Shown piece after piece: positions 1-7,257 of a stretch of DNA of 64,000 nt (within the stretch, counting starts at the first letter, position 1; the number at the start of each line of letters is the position of its first letter). The DNA lies in NCBI RefSeq assembly GCF_016785085.1, contig NZ_JAENHO010000002.1, positions 558,001-622,000 of the forward strand, given 5' to 3'. A program made the position numbers and the translations under genes. The notes under the pieces were generated by a model. That model was given only the letters and a program-made list of their open reading frames with translations. It was not told where the DNA came from and made no database searches. This DNA comes from Paractinoplanes lichenicola (GTDB taxonomy: Bacteria > Actinomycetota > Actinomycetes > Mycobacteriales > Micromonosporaceae).

Positions 1-1
1 G

Positions 2-457
2 ACCGCCCGGGCCGCCCTGCCCCACCTGCGGGCCCAGGGCGGCGGGCGGCTGATCCAGCTCTCGTCGGTGGCCGGGCTGACCGCCTTTCCGGGGGCGTCG
101 ATCTATCACGCGAGCAAGTGGGGCGTCGAGGGCTTCATCGAGGCCCTGGCGGGCGAGGTGGCGCCGTTCGGGATCGGGGTGACCCTGGTCGAGCCGGGCG
201 GCGCGCGCACCGAGTTCGCCCGGGGCAGCCTGCGGACCGGCACCCCGTTGAGCGCGTACGACAACACGCCCGCCGCCTTCGTGCGCGGCCTGCGGGACGG
301 GTCGGTCGAGATTCCGGGCGACCCGGGCGAATACGCGGCTCGGGTGATCGCGAGCGCCGACGTCGAGCCGGCGCCGCTGCGGCTGGTGCTGGGCGACGAC
401 TCGTACGCGGGTGTGACCGCCGCACTGCGCAACAGGCTGGCCGGCGTGGAAGCCTAG
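2..457 (+). CDS. SDR family oxidoreductase (5' end outside window)
   Basis: Short-chain dehydrogenase/reductase, C-terminal 151 residues only; the frame is open from base 2 so the N-terminal Rossmann glycine motif lies upstream of the window. Visible are the catalytic Ser region (IQLSSVAG) followed by YHASK, which is the YxxxK active-site motif, and then the LVEPGGARTEF stretch typical of classical SDRs after the NAD(P) pocket. Substrate cannot be told from the sequence. A small gene starts 9 bp downstream on the same strand, so the two may share a transcript. Family assignment is firm; function beyond NAD(P)-dependent oxidoreductase is open. Confidence 0.9.
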   Translation, partial: TARAALPHLRAQGGGRLIQLSSVAGLTAFPGASIYHASKWGVEGFIEALAGEVAPFGIGVTLVEPGGARTEFARGSLRTGTPLSAYDNTPAAFVRGLRDGSVEIPGDPGEYAARVIASADVEPAPLRLVLGDDSYAGVTAALRNRLAGVEA

Positions 458-466
458 GATGGCTGG

Positions 467-718
467 ATGAGCGATGAGATCACGGCCGACCAGCTGCGTC
501 AGGAACTCAAGGACGTCGAGGCGGAGATTGCCGAGCTGCGCCGCGTCGGGGGTGACGCCCAAGCGCGTCGCGGGCAGGACACCGACACCTCCGAGGGATA
601 TATCGAGCCGGAGGAGATCGCGACCACGCTGACCGGGATCGCCGAGAACGACGCGATCATCGACACGCTGGAGCAGCGGCGCGAGCGCATCCAGGAAAAG
701 ATCAAGAACCTCGGGTGA
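467..718 (+). CDS. small charged coiled-coil protein, unknown function
   Basis: An 83-residue acidic/basic protein starting [11 protein letters not shown]. Two heptad-like helical stretches (roughly residues 7-27 and 60-82, rich in E, K, R, L and I) flank a polar linker, so a helical hairpin or dimer is likely. No signal peptide, membrane segment or known motif. Start ATG lies 9 bp after the SDR stop, with no strong Shine-Dalgarno, suggesting reinitiation from the upstream gene. Its last 17 bp overlap tail-to-tail with the convergent hydrolase gene. I do not recognise a family; third-position G+C is high as in the neighbours, supporting real coding. Confidence 0.65.
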   Translation: MSDEITADQLRQELKDVEAEIAELRRVGGDAQARRGQDTDTSEGYIEPEEIATTLTGIAENDAIIDTLEQRRERIQEKIKNLG

Positions 719-1469
719 AGTCGAGGACGGCGTGGGCCAGGCGTTCGGGAGCCTCGAGCGCGACGTAGTGGCCCACGCCGTCCAGCTCCACCTCGGTGAC
801 CTTCGCGGCCACCTGCCTCATGGTGGCGATGGTGAATGCGTTCACCGCCAGCACGGGCATCTCCAGGGCCGGCAGGGCCCGCAGCTCGTCGCCCTCGCGC
901 AGCATCGAGCGGTAGAGACCGGCGGCCCCACGCCAGCCGCCGGGGCGTGAATAGCTGCGGGCGAACTCCTCGACGTCGCCCGGCAGCAGATACTTCAAGA
1001 ACTCGCGCTCGTGACCGGCCAGCAGCATCTCGGGCACGCCGGGCGCGGCCAGCACGCCGATGTGCCACGCGCCGCCGTGCGTGAAGTCGGCCAGCGCCTC
1101 CAGCCCGTAGCCGGCCAGGCCCATTTCGACCGCGATCAGGCTGCGGACGTCCTCGGGGTGGGTGGCGGCCAGCCGGTAGACCGCGCCGCCGGCGATGTCC
1201 TGGCCCGCGAGGTGCACCGGGCCGACCCCCAGGTGGCCGATCAGCTGGTGCAGATCCTCGGCGGCGGTGGCGCTGTCGTTGTCGCCCGGGTCGGAGTCGC
1301 CGAAGCCGCGCAGGTCGACGGCGAAGACGCGATGGTGCTCGGCGAGCAAGGGGATCACGTCGTGGAAGGCGTACGAGGTCTCGGGGAAGCCGTGGACCAG
1401 CAGGATCGGCTCTCCCTCGGTGCCCGCTTCCAGGTAGTGCAGCGTCGTGCCGTTGATCTTGCCCTTCAT
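702..1469 (-). CDS. alpha/beta hydrolase, epoxide hydrolase-like
   Basis: 255-residue alpha/beta-hydrolase fold enzyme. HGFP near residue 26 supplies the oxyanion-hole region; the nucleophile elbow reads AGQDIAGG, placing Asp where serine hydrolases carry Ser, which is the pattern of epoxide hydrolases and haloalkane dehalogenases. The catalytic His sits in GVGHYV near the C-terminus. The start ATG is preceded by AGGAGAGG at good spacing. The gene is divergent from the MarR regulator at 1557, and two dyads lie between them, so it is probably the repressor's main target. No signal peptide, so cytoplasmic. Detoxification of an electrophilic small molecule is an inference from family and regulator. 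Confidence 0.88.
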   Translation of the reverse strand: MKGKINGTTLHYLEAGTEGEPILLVHGFPETSYAFHDVIPLLAEHHRVFAVDLRGFGDSDPGDNDSATAAEDLHQLIGHLGVGPVHLAGQDIAGGAVYRLAATHPEDVRSLIAVEMGLAGYGLEALADFTHGGAWHIGVLAAPGVPEMLLAGHEREFLKYLLPGDVEEFARSYSRPGGWRGAAGLYRSMLREGDELRALPALEMPVLAVNAFTIATMRQVAAKVTEVELDGVGHYVALEAPERLAHAVLDFTRGS

Positions 1470-1483
1470 GACCTCTCCTTTTC

Positions 1484-1531
1484 GACAGTCTGACTGTCTT
1501 TCTCGATCCCAAGATAGACAGCTAGCCTGTC
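1484..1531. promoter_or_regulatory. paired MarR-type operators
   Basis: Two dyads of identical form GACAG-N5-CTGTC, at 1484-1498 (GACAGTCTGACTGTC) and 1517-1531 (GACAGCTAGCCTGTC), lie in the 87-bp divergent region between the hydrolase and the MarR gene. Their centres are 33 bp apart, about three helical turns, so two dimers would bind the same DNA face. Autoregulation plus control of the hydrolase is inferred from position. Confidence 0.72.
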
Positions 1532-1556
1532 GATTGCCAAGAGCTGCCGTAATCTG

Positions 1557-2033
1557 ATGCGCATGTCACGTTCCGGTGCCGACCTCGCCCTGCTGCTCCT
1601 CGGCGGCTTCCGTACGCTCGTCGACTCCGCGACCGCGGAACTGGCCTCGCGCGGCTACGAGGACGTCCGACCGGTGCACGACTTCGCCATGCGCTCGATC
1701 GCGGCCGGCGCCGACACGGCCTCGGAACTGGGCCGCCGCCTCACGATCACGAAGCAGTCGGCGGCCCGCACGATCGCGGTGCTGCAGGAGCGGGGCTGGG
1801 TGGCGACCGGGCCCGACCCGCGCGACGCCCGCCGCAAACGCCTCGAGGTCACGCCGCTGGGCTTCGAGATCATGCGTACAGGCGAGGCCATCTTCGAGCG
1901 GCTCCGCGACGACTGGGCCGCCAAGATCGGGGAGGCCGAGCTGGCGGCGCTGGAGCAGCACCTCGTCGCCCTGGCCGGCCCGCAACCCGTACGCTTCGAC
2001 TCCCCGGGCTGGCTGGCTCAGGACCTCGGCTGA
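1557..2033 (+). CDS. MarR family transcriptional regulator
   Basis: 158-residue winged-helix regulator. The DNA-binding region is about residues 50-95: [20 protein letters not shown] is the HTH, followed by LQERGWV and a wing with [16 protein letters not shown], the conserved MarR D-x-R-[DA]-x-R signature. The N-terminal helix [12 protein letters not shown] and C-terminal helices form the dimer interface. Start: ATG 1557 or ATG 1563 (two codons later); no clear Shine-Dalgarno before either, so leaderless translation is possible. Divergent from the hydrolase, with two matching dyads between them. The ligand is unknown. Confidence 0.93.
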   Translation: MRMSRSGADLALLLLGGFRTLVDSATAELASRGYEDVRPVHDFAMRSIAAGADTASELGRRLTITKQSAARTIAVLQERGWVATGPDPRDARRKRLEVTPLGFEIMRTGEAIFERLRDDWAAKIGEAELAALEQHLVALAGPQPVRFDSPGWLAQDLG

Positions 2034-2591
2034 ACCAGGCCGCCGGCGGACTCCTCGATACGAGGGTCGCCGCTGATCAATGTGGTCGCCGGGTGCTCAT
2101 GTTTGTGCCGGCTGCCGCGCTGACCGGTCTCGCCGACGCCGGCCGCGCCCCGCTCCCGGCCGCCGCGGTGGGAGTGCTGGTCATAGCGATCTACCGTGCC
2201 GAGATCGGCGCCTTCGGCCGGCCCGACTAATTCGATGACGTGACGTGCCGACTCACCCGCACACCCACCCGAACCCCACGCACACCCACCCGAGCCCTGC
2301 CAAGATCGCCACCCCAACTGATCAAGAACAGGGCCCGCCCTAACCAAGGGGGACCCCCGCCCTCGAACTCTATTTTCGCAGGTCGGGGCGATCTTTGCGG
2401 GTGGGCCTGTGGATAACTTTGCATTGTGGACAACCGGTGGATCATGTTGCAGCGTCGTTAGTATCGGGTCGCTGTCCGCACCTACGGCGGCGATCCGGGC
2501 CGGCACGGCCGGGGCGCCATCGGCGGGCGGCGCGTCAACCGGCACGGCGACGTGCACGGCCCGGTGCTGCTTCTCGAAAGGCCTCAAAACC
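2034..2591. other. non-coding stretch with dispersed repeat copy A
   Basis: 558 bp between the MarR gene and the epimerase. It holds a 44-codon open frame (2099-2230, ATG to TAA) with a hydrophobic middle that may be a gene remnant, two 21-bp tandem copies of CGCACACCCACCCGARCCC at 2258-2299, and copy A of the dispersed element (2302-2433). The last 150 bp before the epimerase show no feature I can name. Confidence 0.5.
2302..2433 (+). repeat. dispersed intergenic element, copy A, with DnaA-box pair
   Basis: Ordered blocks: AAGATCGCC (2302-2310); a 30-bp block identical to copy B (2333-2362) containing GGGGGACCCCCGCCC; ATTTT (2372-2376); GGGGCGATCTT (2385-2395), inverted relative to the first block; TGTGGATAA (2408-2416) and TGTGGACAA (2425-2433). 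The last two equal the reverse complements of DnaA-box sequences TTATCCACA and TTGTCCACA, spaced 17 bp start to start. Copies B and C lie near 16.5 and 53.3 kb. Confidence 0.8.
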
Positions 2592-3515
2592 ATGCGTCTG
2601 CTCGTTCTCGGTGGCACCCGGTTCGTCGGCCGGGCTGTGGTCGACGCCGCGCTCGCCGCCGGTCATGAGGTGACCCTGTTCAACCGCGGCCGCACCGCTC
2701 CGCATCTTTATCCCGAGGCGGAGACGGTTGTCGGTGACCGCACGGCCGACCTGTTCGCGCTGAGCGGCCGCGTCTTCGACACAGTCGTCGACTGCGCGGG
2801 TTATCAGCCCGAGGTTGTCGGCAGGTCGGTGGCCGCGCTCGAGGGCAGCGTGGGGCGTTACGTCTTCGTCTCGTCGGTTTCCGTGTACGCCGATCAGAGC
2901 GTCCCGGCCGACGAGAGCTCCCCGGTGCTCGACGAAGACTCGTACGGGGGCCGCAAGGCGCGCTGCGAGCGGGTGGTCCTCGACGGGTTCGGCGAGCGGG
3001 CCCTGCTCGCCCGGCCGGGGCTGATCGTGGGGCCGCACGACCCGACGGAGAGGTTTCCGCACTGGCCCCGGCGGATGGCGCGCGGCGGTCAGGTGCTTGT
3101 GCCGGGGGCGCCGGAGGATCCGATGCAGTTGATCGACGTACGGGATCTGGGTGGCTGGCTTGTCGCGACGGAGGCGGCCGGGGTCTGCAACGTCGTGGGG
3201 CGGCCCTGCACGATGCGCGAGCTGGTCGAGGCCTGCCCGGTGACCGTGCCGGCCGAGCTGCTGTGGGTGTCGAGCGAGGCGTTGCTGGATGCGGGGGTCG
3301 ACCCGTGGATGGGCGTGCCGATGTGGATCGGCGACCCGGCGGCGGCCGCGGCCAACCTGGTGGACGGGGAGCTGGCGCGCAAGCACGGGCTGGTGACGCG
3401 GCCGCTGCGGGAGACGGCAGTGGACGTGCTGGCGTGGGACGTCGCGCGCGGCGGGCCGGTGGACGACCCGTTCCCGGCCGAGGCCGAGGAGGCGCTGATC
3501 AAGAGGGTCAGTTGA
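2592..3515 (+). CDS. NAD-dependent epimerase/reductase (extended SDR)
   Basis: 307-residue atypical/extended SDR. N-terminal GGTRFVG is the nucleotide-binding GxxGxxG motif; VSSVSVY follows at the end of beta-5 and YGGRK carries the YxxxK catalytic pair near residue 119-123. The sugar-nucleotide or small-metabolite substrate is not evident. ATG 2592 was chosen because it begins directly at the Rossmann strand MRLLVLGGT and has GAAAGG about 10 bp upstream; the open frame extends further upstream, but only through repeat DNA. Its stop overlaps the convergent GNAT gene by 8 bp. Single gene with no obvious partner. Confidence 0.9.
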   Translation: MRLLVLGGTRFVGRAVVDAALAAGHEVTLFNRGRTAPHLYPEAETVVGDRTADLFALSGRVFDTVVDCAGYQPEVVGRSVAALEGSVGRYVFVSSVSVYADQSVPADESSPVLDEDSYGGRKARCERVVLDGFGERALLARPGLIVGPHDPTERFPHWPRRMARGGQVLVPGAPEDPMQLIDVRDLGGWLVATEAAGVCNVVGRPCTMRELVEACPVTVPAELLWVSSEALLDAGVDPWMGVPMWIGDPAAAAANLVDGELARKHGLVTRPLRETAVDVLAWDVARGGPVDDPFPAEAEEALIKRVS

Positions 3516-3954
3516 GGGGGAGGTTGAGCATGTCGAGGCCGGTGACCGGGTGGAAGCCGGCCGCGGCGTAGAGGGTCAGGGCCGGTTCGTTGTCGGTCTC
3601 GGTCTGCAGGGAGACGCGCCGGGCGCCGGCCGTTCGGGCCGCGGTGACCACGTGGGCCAGCAGGGCGCGGGCCACGCCGCGGCGCCGGGCCCGGGGCGGC
3701 ACGAAGAGGTCGCGCACCAGCCAGGCCGTGCCCAGGGTGAGCGACGCGGGCAGCACGGCGGTGGTGACGAAGCCCCGTACGGTCTCGGAGTCGAGCGCCG
3801 CCGCAACCGCGAACCGGCCCGACGTGACCTGCTCGGTCAGCCAGGCCTGCGTGTCGTGCGGGGCGGACGGGAAGCCGTAGTGCACCCGATATTCGTCGAA
3901 CAGCGCGGCCACGGGCGCGAAGAGCGAATCCGAGGAGTCGACCCAGGTGATCAC
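3508..3954 (-). CDS. GNAT family N-acetyltransferase
   Basis: 148-residue GCN5-related acetyltransferase. The acetyl-CoA pyrophosphate-binding motif is VPPRARRRGVARALL (R/Q-x-x-G-x-G/A type) near residue 92, followed by VSLQTETDNEPALTLYAAAGF, the conserved motif-B end with Asn and the YxxxGF turn. The start is GTG at 3954, whose GTGA overlaps the stop of the upstream kinase gene by 4 bp, indicating translational coupling. Last gene of a minus-strand run MFS-PrsW-APH kinase-GNAT. Substrate unknown; small-molecule amine acetylation is the family norm. Confidence 0.9.
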   Translation of the reverse strand: MITWVDSSDSLFAPVAALFDEYRVHYGFPSAPHDTQAWLTEQVTSGRFAVAAALDSETVRGFVTTAVLPASLTLGTAWLVRDLFVPPRARRRGVARALLAHVVTAARTAGARRVSLQTETDNEPALTLYAAAGFHPVTGLDMLNLPLN

Positions 3955-4937
3955 AGCTCCTCCAGTTCGGCCTCGAGCAGCTTCGTCACGTGGTCGTGCC
4001 GTCCGCCGGTCAGCGGCATGCCCCGGCTCGGCTGCTCGGCCAGCATCAGCACGTAGAGGTGCACGCGGTAGAGCGCGATCCGCGTCTGCTCCTCGGGCGT
4101 GAAGTCGGTGACGCCGTAACCGGCGGCGAACGGGTGTGCGGGCGTGATCCGCTGGAACAGGGCCGGGGAGACGAAGTCGAGCAGCGGGTCGCCGTACAGG
4201 TAGCGCTCGCCGTCGACCAGGCCGCTCAGCGACCCGTCCGGCGCGACCAGCACGTTGCCGTCCCACAGGTCGAAGTGCAGCAGCGCGGGCCGGGTGACCG
4301 TGGCCAGCAGGCGGTGATGCCGGGCGACCAGCCCGTCCAGCGGAGGCAGGGGCACGTTCCACTCGGCGGCGTCGGCCCGTAGCGAATCCAGGATCGCGGC
4401 GAAGGCAGTGGGCCAGTCGGCGGCCGAGGGCCGGTCGCCGGTGTAGCCGAAGTGCGGGCCGGTGATCTCGTGCACGCGGGCGATGGCCGCCCCGAGCTGA
4501 CGCCGCGCCAGAACGGAGTCGCCCTCGGTCAGCGGACGGCCGGGCAGCAGCGTCGAGATGATCCAGTCTGAGGAGGGGCGCACCTCCGGGTCGCGAGCCA
4601 GGGAGAAGGAGGAGGCGAGCACCTCCGGCACGGGGGCCCGGCCGCGAACCAGGCCGTAGTACTCGACCTCGGCCGGGAGCAGTCCCGCCTCGTACGAGAG
4701 CAAGCGGGCCGCCGGCGGCGGCCCCACCTTGATCACCACTTCGCGTCCGTCGGTCAGCGTGGCTCGCCAGACTGCGGCGAACCCGCCCCCACTGAGTTCG
4801 ACGGCGGGCGAAGACAAAGCGGGCGAAGACAGGGCGGGCGAAGACGAGGCGGGCGAGGACACCCCGAGGCCGAGACCGTCACGGACGATCTCGGCGATGT
4901 CGTCGGCGTCGACCGAGGGCTGAGTCGGGCTGCGCAT
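3951..4937 (-). CDS. aminoglycoside phosphotransferase (APH)-family kinase
   Basis: 328-residue protein-kinase-like phosphotransferase. VVIKVG near residue 70 holds the ATP-binding Lys; LLHFDLWDGNVL is the Brenner catalytic motif HxDxxxxN, and LVDGERYLYGDPLLD takes the place of the Mg-binding DFG-like segment (DGE instead of the common DFD/DWE). The N-terminus carries a four-fold SSPAL-type repeat encoded by 15-bp tandem DNA repeats. It starts 10 bp after the PrsW stop and overlaps the GNAT gene by 4 bp, so the three are likely co-transcribed. Substrate could be a sugar, choline-like or amino-alcohol compound; antibiotic modification is not shown. Confidence 0.87.
   Translation of the reverse strand: MRSPTQPSVDADDIAEIVRDGLGLGVSSPASSSPALSSPALSSPAVELSGGGFAAVWRATLTDGREVVIKVGPPPAARLLSYEAGLLPAEVEYYGLVRGRAPVPEVLASSFSLARDPEVRPSSDWIISTLLPGRPLTEGDSVLARRQLGAAIARVHEITGPHFGYTGDRPSAADWPTAFAAILDSLRADAAEWNVPLPPLDGLVARHHRLLATVTRPALLHFDLWDGNVLVAPDGSLSGLVDGERYLYGDPLLDFVSPALFQRITPAHPFAAGYGVTDFTPEEQTRIALYRVHLYVLMLAEQPSRGMPLTGGRHDHVTKLLEAELEEL
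4804..4863. repeat. 15-bp tandem repeat, four units, inside the APH-kinase gene
   Basis: Units GCGGGCGAAGACNNN at 4804, 4819, 4834 and 4849, differing mainly in the last three bases. The length is a multiple of three, so copy-number change would add or remove the five-residue unit SSPAL/SSPAS/SSPAV near the N-terminus without a frameshift. Confidence 0.85.
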
Positions 4938-4947
4938 GCGGCGAAGA

Positions 4948-5757
4948 CTAGATCGTCAGCGGCCGCAGCACTGCCCCTTCGGAGCGCTCGGCAAAGGTGC
5001 GGTAGTGGCGCAGGGCCAGGAAGAGCCAGCCCAGGCTGAGGACGGCCAGGATCACGTACGCGACCGGATTCGAGAAGGTGTCCCAGCAGGTGTGCAGCAC
5101 CACCGCGCCGGCGAAGGTGGCGAGGAACGCGAGCACGCGCCGGGTGTTCGGGGCCGCGATCAGGGCCCACAGCGCGCCCGCGGTGAGACCGGTCCAGGCG
5201 GTGTGGCCGGCGGGAGCGGTCAGGCCCCTGACGAACAGGGTTTGCTCGACGCTGCCGACGTTGCCGCCCGACGCGAGCAGGGCCGTGAAGCCGTAGCCCA
5301 TGGTCTCCAGCGCCGCGAAGCCCATGCCGGACGCGACGCCGATGATCAGGCCGTCGGAGGGCAGCCGGCGCTCGTGCCGCGACATGATCGTGAGCAGCAG
5401 GATCAGCGGCACGATCAGTTTGGCCGACTCCTCGATGACCGCGACCAGCACCATCGGCAGCACGCCGAGCCCGCGCAGGGTGTCGTACTCGAGCGTGCCG
5501 GCCACCACGATGCCGATCACCCCGCCGAAGAACGCGGCGATCGCCAGCGCCGAGGCGGGCACCTGCCATTTCCCCGTACGGGCCTGGGCGAACGTGAGGA
5601 ACGAGAGCGGGACGACGGTCGCGCCGAGCAGGATCAGGGCCGGCACGAAGTTGGGGTTCTGTGTGTGGACCAGGGTCCGCAGCACCACGGCGTACAGAGC
5701 AAGACCGATGACCAGGACGCCGAGCCAGGCCCACCGGCGGGGGTTGTGTTCACGCAT
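4948..5757 (-). CDS. PrsW family intramembrane metalloprotease
   Basis: 269 residues with about eight predicted membrane segments. The EExxK-type motif VIEESAKL (about residue 110) and later conserved Glu (ALETMGYG) and His (HTAWTGL; VVLHTCWD) match the PrsW/CAAX-protease-like metal-binding residues within membranes. PrsW proteases cleave membrane anti-sigma factors or related substrates; no sigma/anti-sigma pair is present here, so the target is unknown. It lies 34 bp downstream of the MFS gene and 10 bp upstream of the APH kinase on the same strand. Start ATG 5757 begins directly before the first membrane helix. Confidence 0.88.
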   Translation of the reverse strand: MREHNPRRWAWLGVLVIGLALYAVVLRTLVHTQNPNFVPALILLGATVVPLSFLTFAQARTGKWQVPASALAIAAFFGGVIGIVVAGTLEYDTLRGLGVLPMVLVAVIEESAKLIVPLILLLTIMSRHERRLPSDGLIIGVASGMGFAALETMGYGFTALLASGGNVGSVEQTLFVRGLTAPAGHTAWTGLTAGALWALIAAPNTRRVLAFLATFAGAVVLHTCWDTFSNPVAYVILAVLSLGWLFLALRHYRTFAERSEGAVLRPLTI

Positions 5758-5791
5758 GGCGCGCTTCTACCCCACCGGCGGGCCGGATTAC

Positions 5792-7048
5792 TCAGTGTGC
5801 GACGGCCATCACGGGTTCGGCCGACTCGTCGACTGGAAGGCGGCCGGGCCGGACGACCACCCAGAGCACCGCGACCGAGGCGATCATCGTGCCCGCCACC
5901 ACGATCGCCATGGCCAGGGCGCTGTTGCCGAGCACGCCGACCAGCGGCGCCGCGAGCGCGCCCACCCCGAACTGCACCGCACCCAGCAGCGCGGCCGCTG
6001 TTCCGGCGGCCTCACCGTGCCGCGACAGGGCCAGCGCGGGAGCGTTCGGCATGGCCAGGCCGACGGTGGCCAGCACCAGCCACAGCGGGATCAGCACGCC
6101 GGCCAGCCCGCCGAAGCCGGTGATCGCGAAGAGCAGGAAGATCGCGCCGAACACCGCCCCCGCGACCAGCGCGCCACCCAGGATCTGCACGGGCTGCCAG
6201 CGGCGGAGCAGGCGCACGTTGAACTGCGTGGCGCCGATCAGCCCGACCGCACCGCCGGCGAAGACGTACGCGAACTGCTGCTCGCTCATCCCGTACTCCT
6301 CCTGAAACACGAAGGAGCTGCCGGAGACGTACGCGAAGAGGGCCGAGAACGCGAGGGCGGCGACCAGGATCAGGCCCACGTACGCCCGGTCGGTGAACAA
6401 CCGCCCGTAGTCGCGCAGGGTGCCGGTCACGCCGCCGTTGCGCCGCCGCTCGACGGGCAGCGTCTCGGGCAGGAACAGCGCGGTCGCCGTCATGATGGCG
6501 ATCGCGGCCACGGTCAGCACGACGAAGACGCCGCGCCACGAGGTCCAGTTGAGCACCACGCCGCCGATGGTGGGCGCGAGGATCGGGGCCACGCCGACGA
6601 CCAGCATCAGGCGCGAGAACAGCTTGGCCGCGGCGAGCCCGCTGAACAGGTCACGGACGATCGCCATGGCGACGACCGAGGCGGCCGCGGCGCCCAGGCC
6701 CTGCAGCACCCGCAGGGTGCCGAGCACGGCCAGGTTGGGCGCCACGACGCAGAGGACGGAGGCCAGCACGTGCACGCCGACGCCGGCCAGCAGCGGCAGG
6801 CGGCGCCCGATGGCATCGGAGAGCGGACCGACCAGCAGCTGCCCGAGGGCGAGGCCGAGCAGGGTGCCGGTCAGCGTCAGCTGCACGGCGGCCTCGGTGC
6901 TCTGCAGGTCGGTGGTGATCGTCGGGAGCGCCGGGAGGTACATGTCGATCGTCAGCGGCCCGAGCGCGGTGAGAAAACCCAGCACGAGGACGATGCGGAG
7001 GCGGCGTCCTGCGGGCAGGAGTTCACCAGGGGAGAGTTCAGCGCGCAT
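5792..7048 (-). CDS. Bcr/CflA-type MFS multidrug efflux transporter
   Basis: 418-residue, 12-TM major facilitator. The first loop reads PLTIDMYLPALPTI, a signature of the DHA1 Bcr/CflA drug-export family, and the loop after TM2 holds GPLSDAIGRRLPLL, the MFS motif A G-x-L-[SA]-D-x-x-G-R-x. Proton-driven export of small hydrophobic drugs is the family role. ATG 7048 is preferred; an in-frame TTG at 7060 would add four residues. Neither has a strong Shine-Dalgarno. The PrsW gene follows 34 bp downstream, possibly in the same operon; a second MFS gene diverges from it. Confidence 0.9.
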   Translation of the reverse strand: MRAELSPGELLPAGRRLRIVLVLGFLTALGPLTIDMYLPALPTITTDLQSTEAAVQLTLTGTLLGLALGQLLVGPLSDAIGRRLPLLAGVGVHVLASVLCVVAPNLAVLGTLRVLQGLGAAAASVVAMAIVRDLFSGLAAAKLFSRLMLVVGVAPILAPTIGGVVLNWTSWRGVFVVLTVAAIAIMTATALFLPETLPVERRRNGGVTGTLRDYGRLFTDRAYVGLILVAALAFSALFAYVSGSSFVFQEEYGMSEQQFAYVFAGGAVGLIGATQFNVRLLRRWQPVQILGGALVAGAVFGAIFLLFAITGFGGLAGVLIPLWLVLATVGLAMPNAPALALSRHGEAAGTAAALLGAVQFGVGALAAPLVGVLGNSALAMAIVVAGTMIASVAVLWVVVRPGRLPVDESAEPVMAVAH

Positions 7049-7257
7049 ATTCGGCGACAAGTCGCCGGCGGCCGGGTTTGTTCCGGGTCGTAATGGTGAT
7101 CACAACCTGGCCGAATCGCGGAAATCGGCTTGACTACCTGCGAAAACGATCAGTGACGGGACCCACGTGTGGTCTGGGCCGCGATCGGTTGTGACCACGA
7201 CACAACCGGAGAAAAGTGGACGCGGAAAGCGCAAGACAGCGAGCGAAAGGCGACCCC

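Noticed and set aside
2099..2230. 44-codon open frame with hydrophobic middle
   Set aside because: No Shine-Dalgarno, no recognisable family and too short to judge; may be a remnant of a degraded gene, mentioned only under the non-coding stretch.
2302..2433. Possible replication origin because of DnaA boxes
   Set aside because: Only two boxes per site, three scattered sites, and no dnaA, dnaN, gyrB or other origin genes nearby; actinobacterial origins hold many boxes in one cluster.
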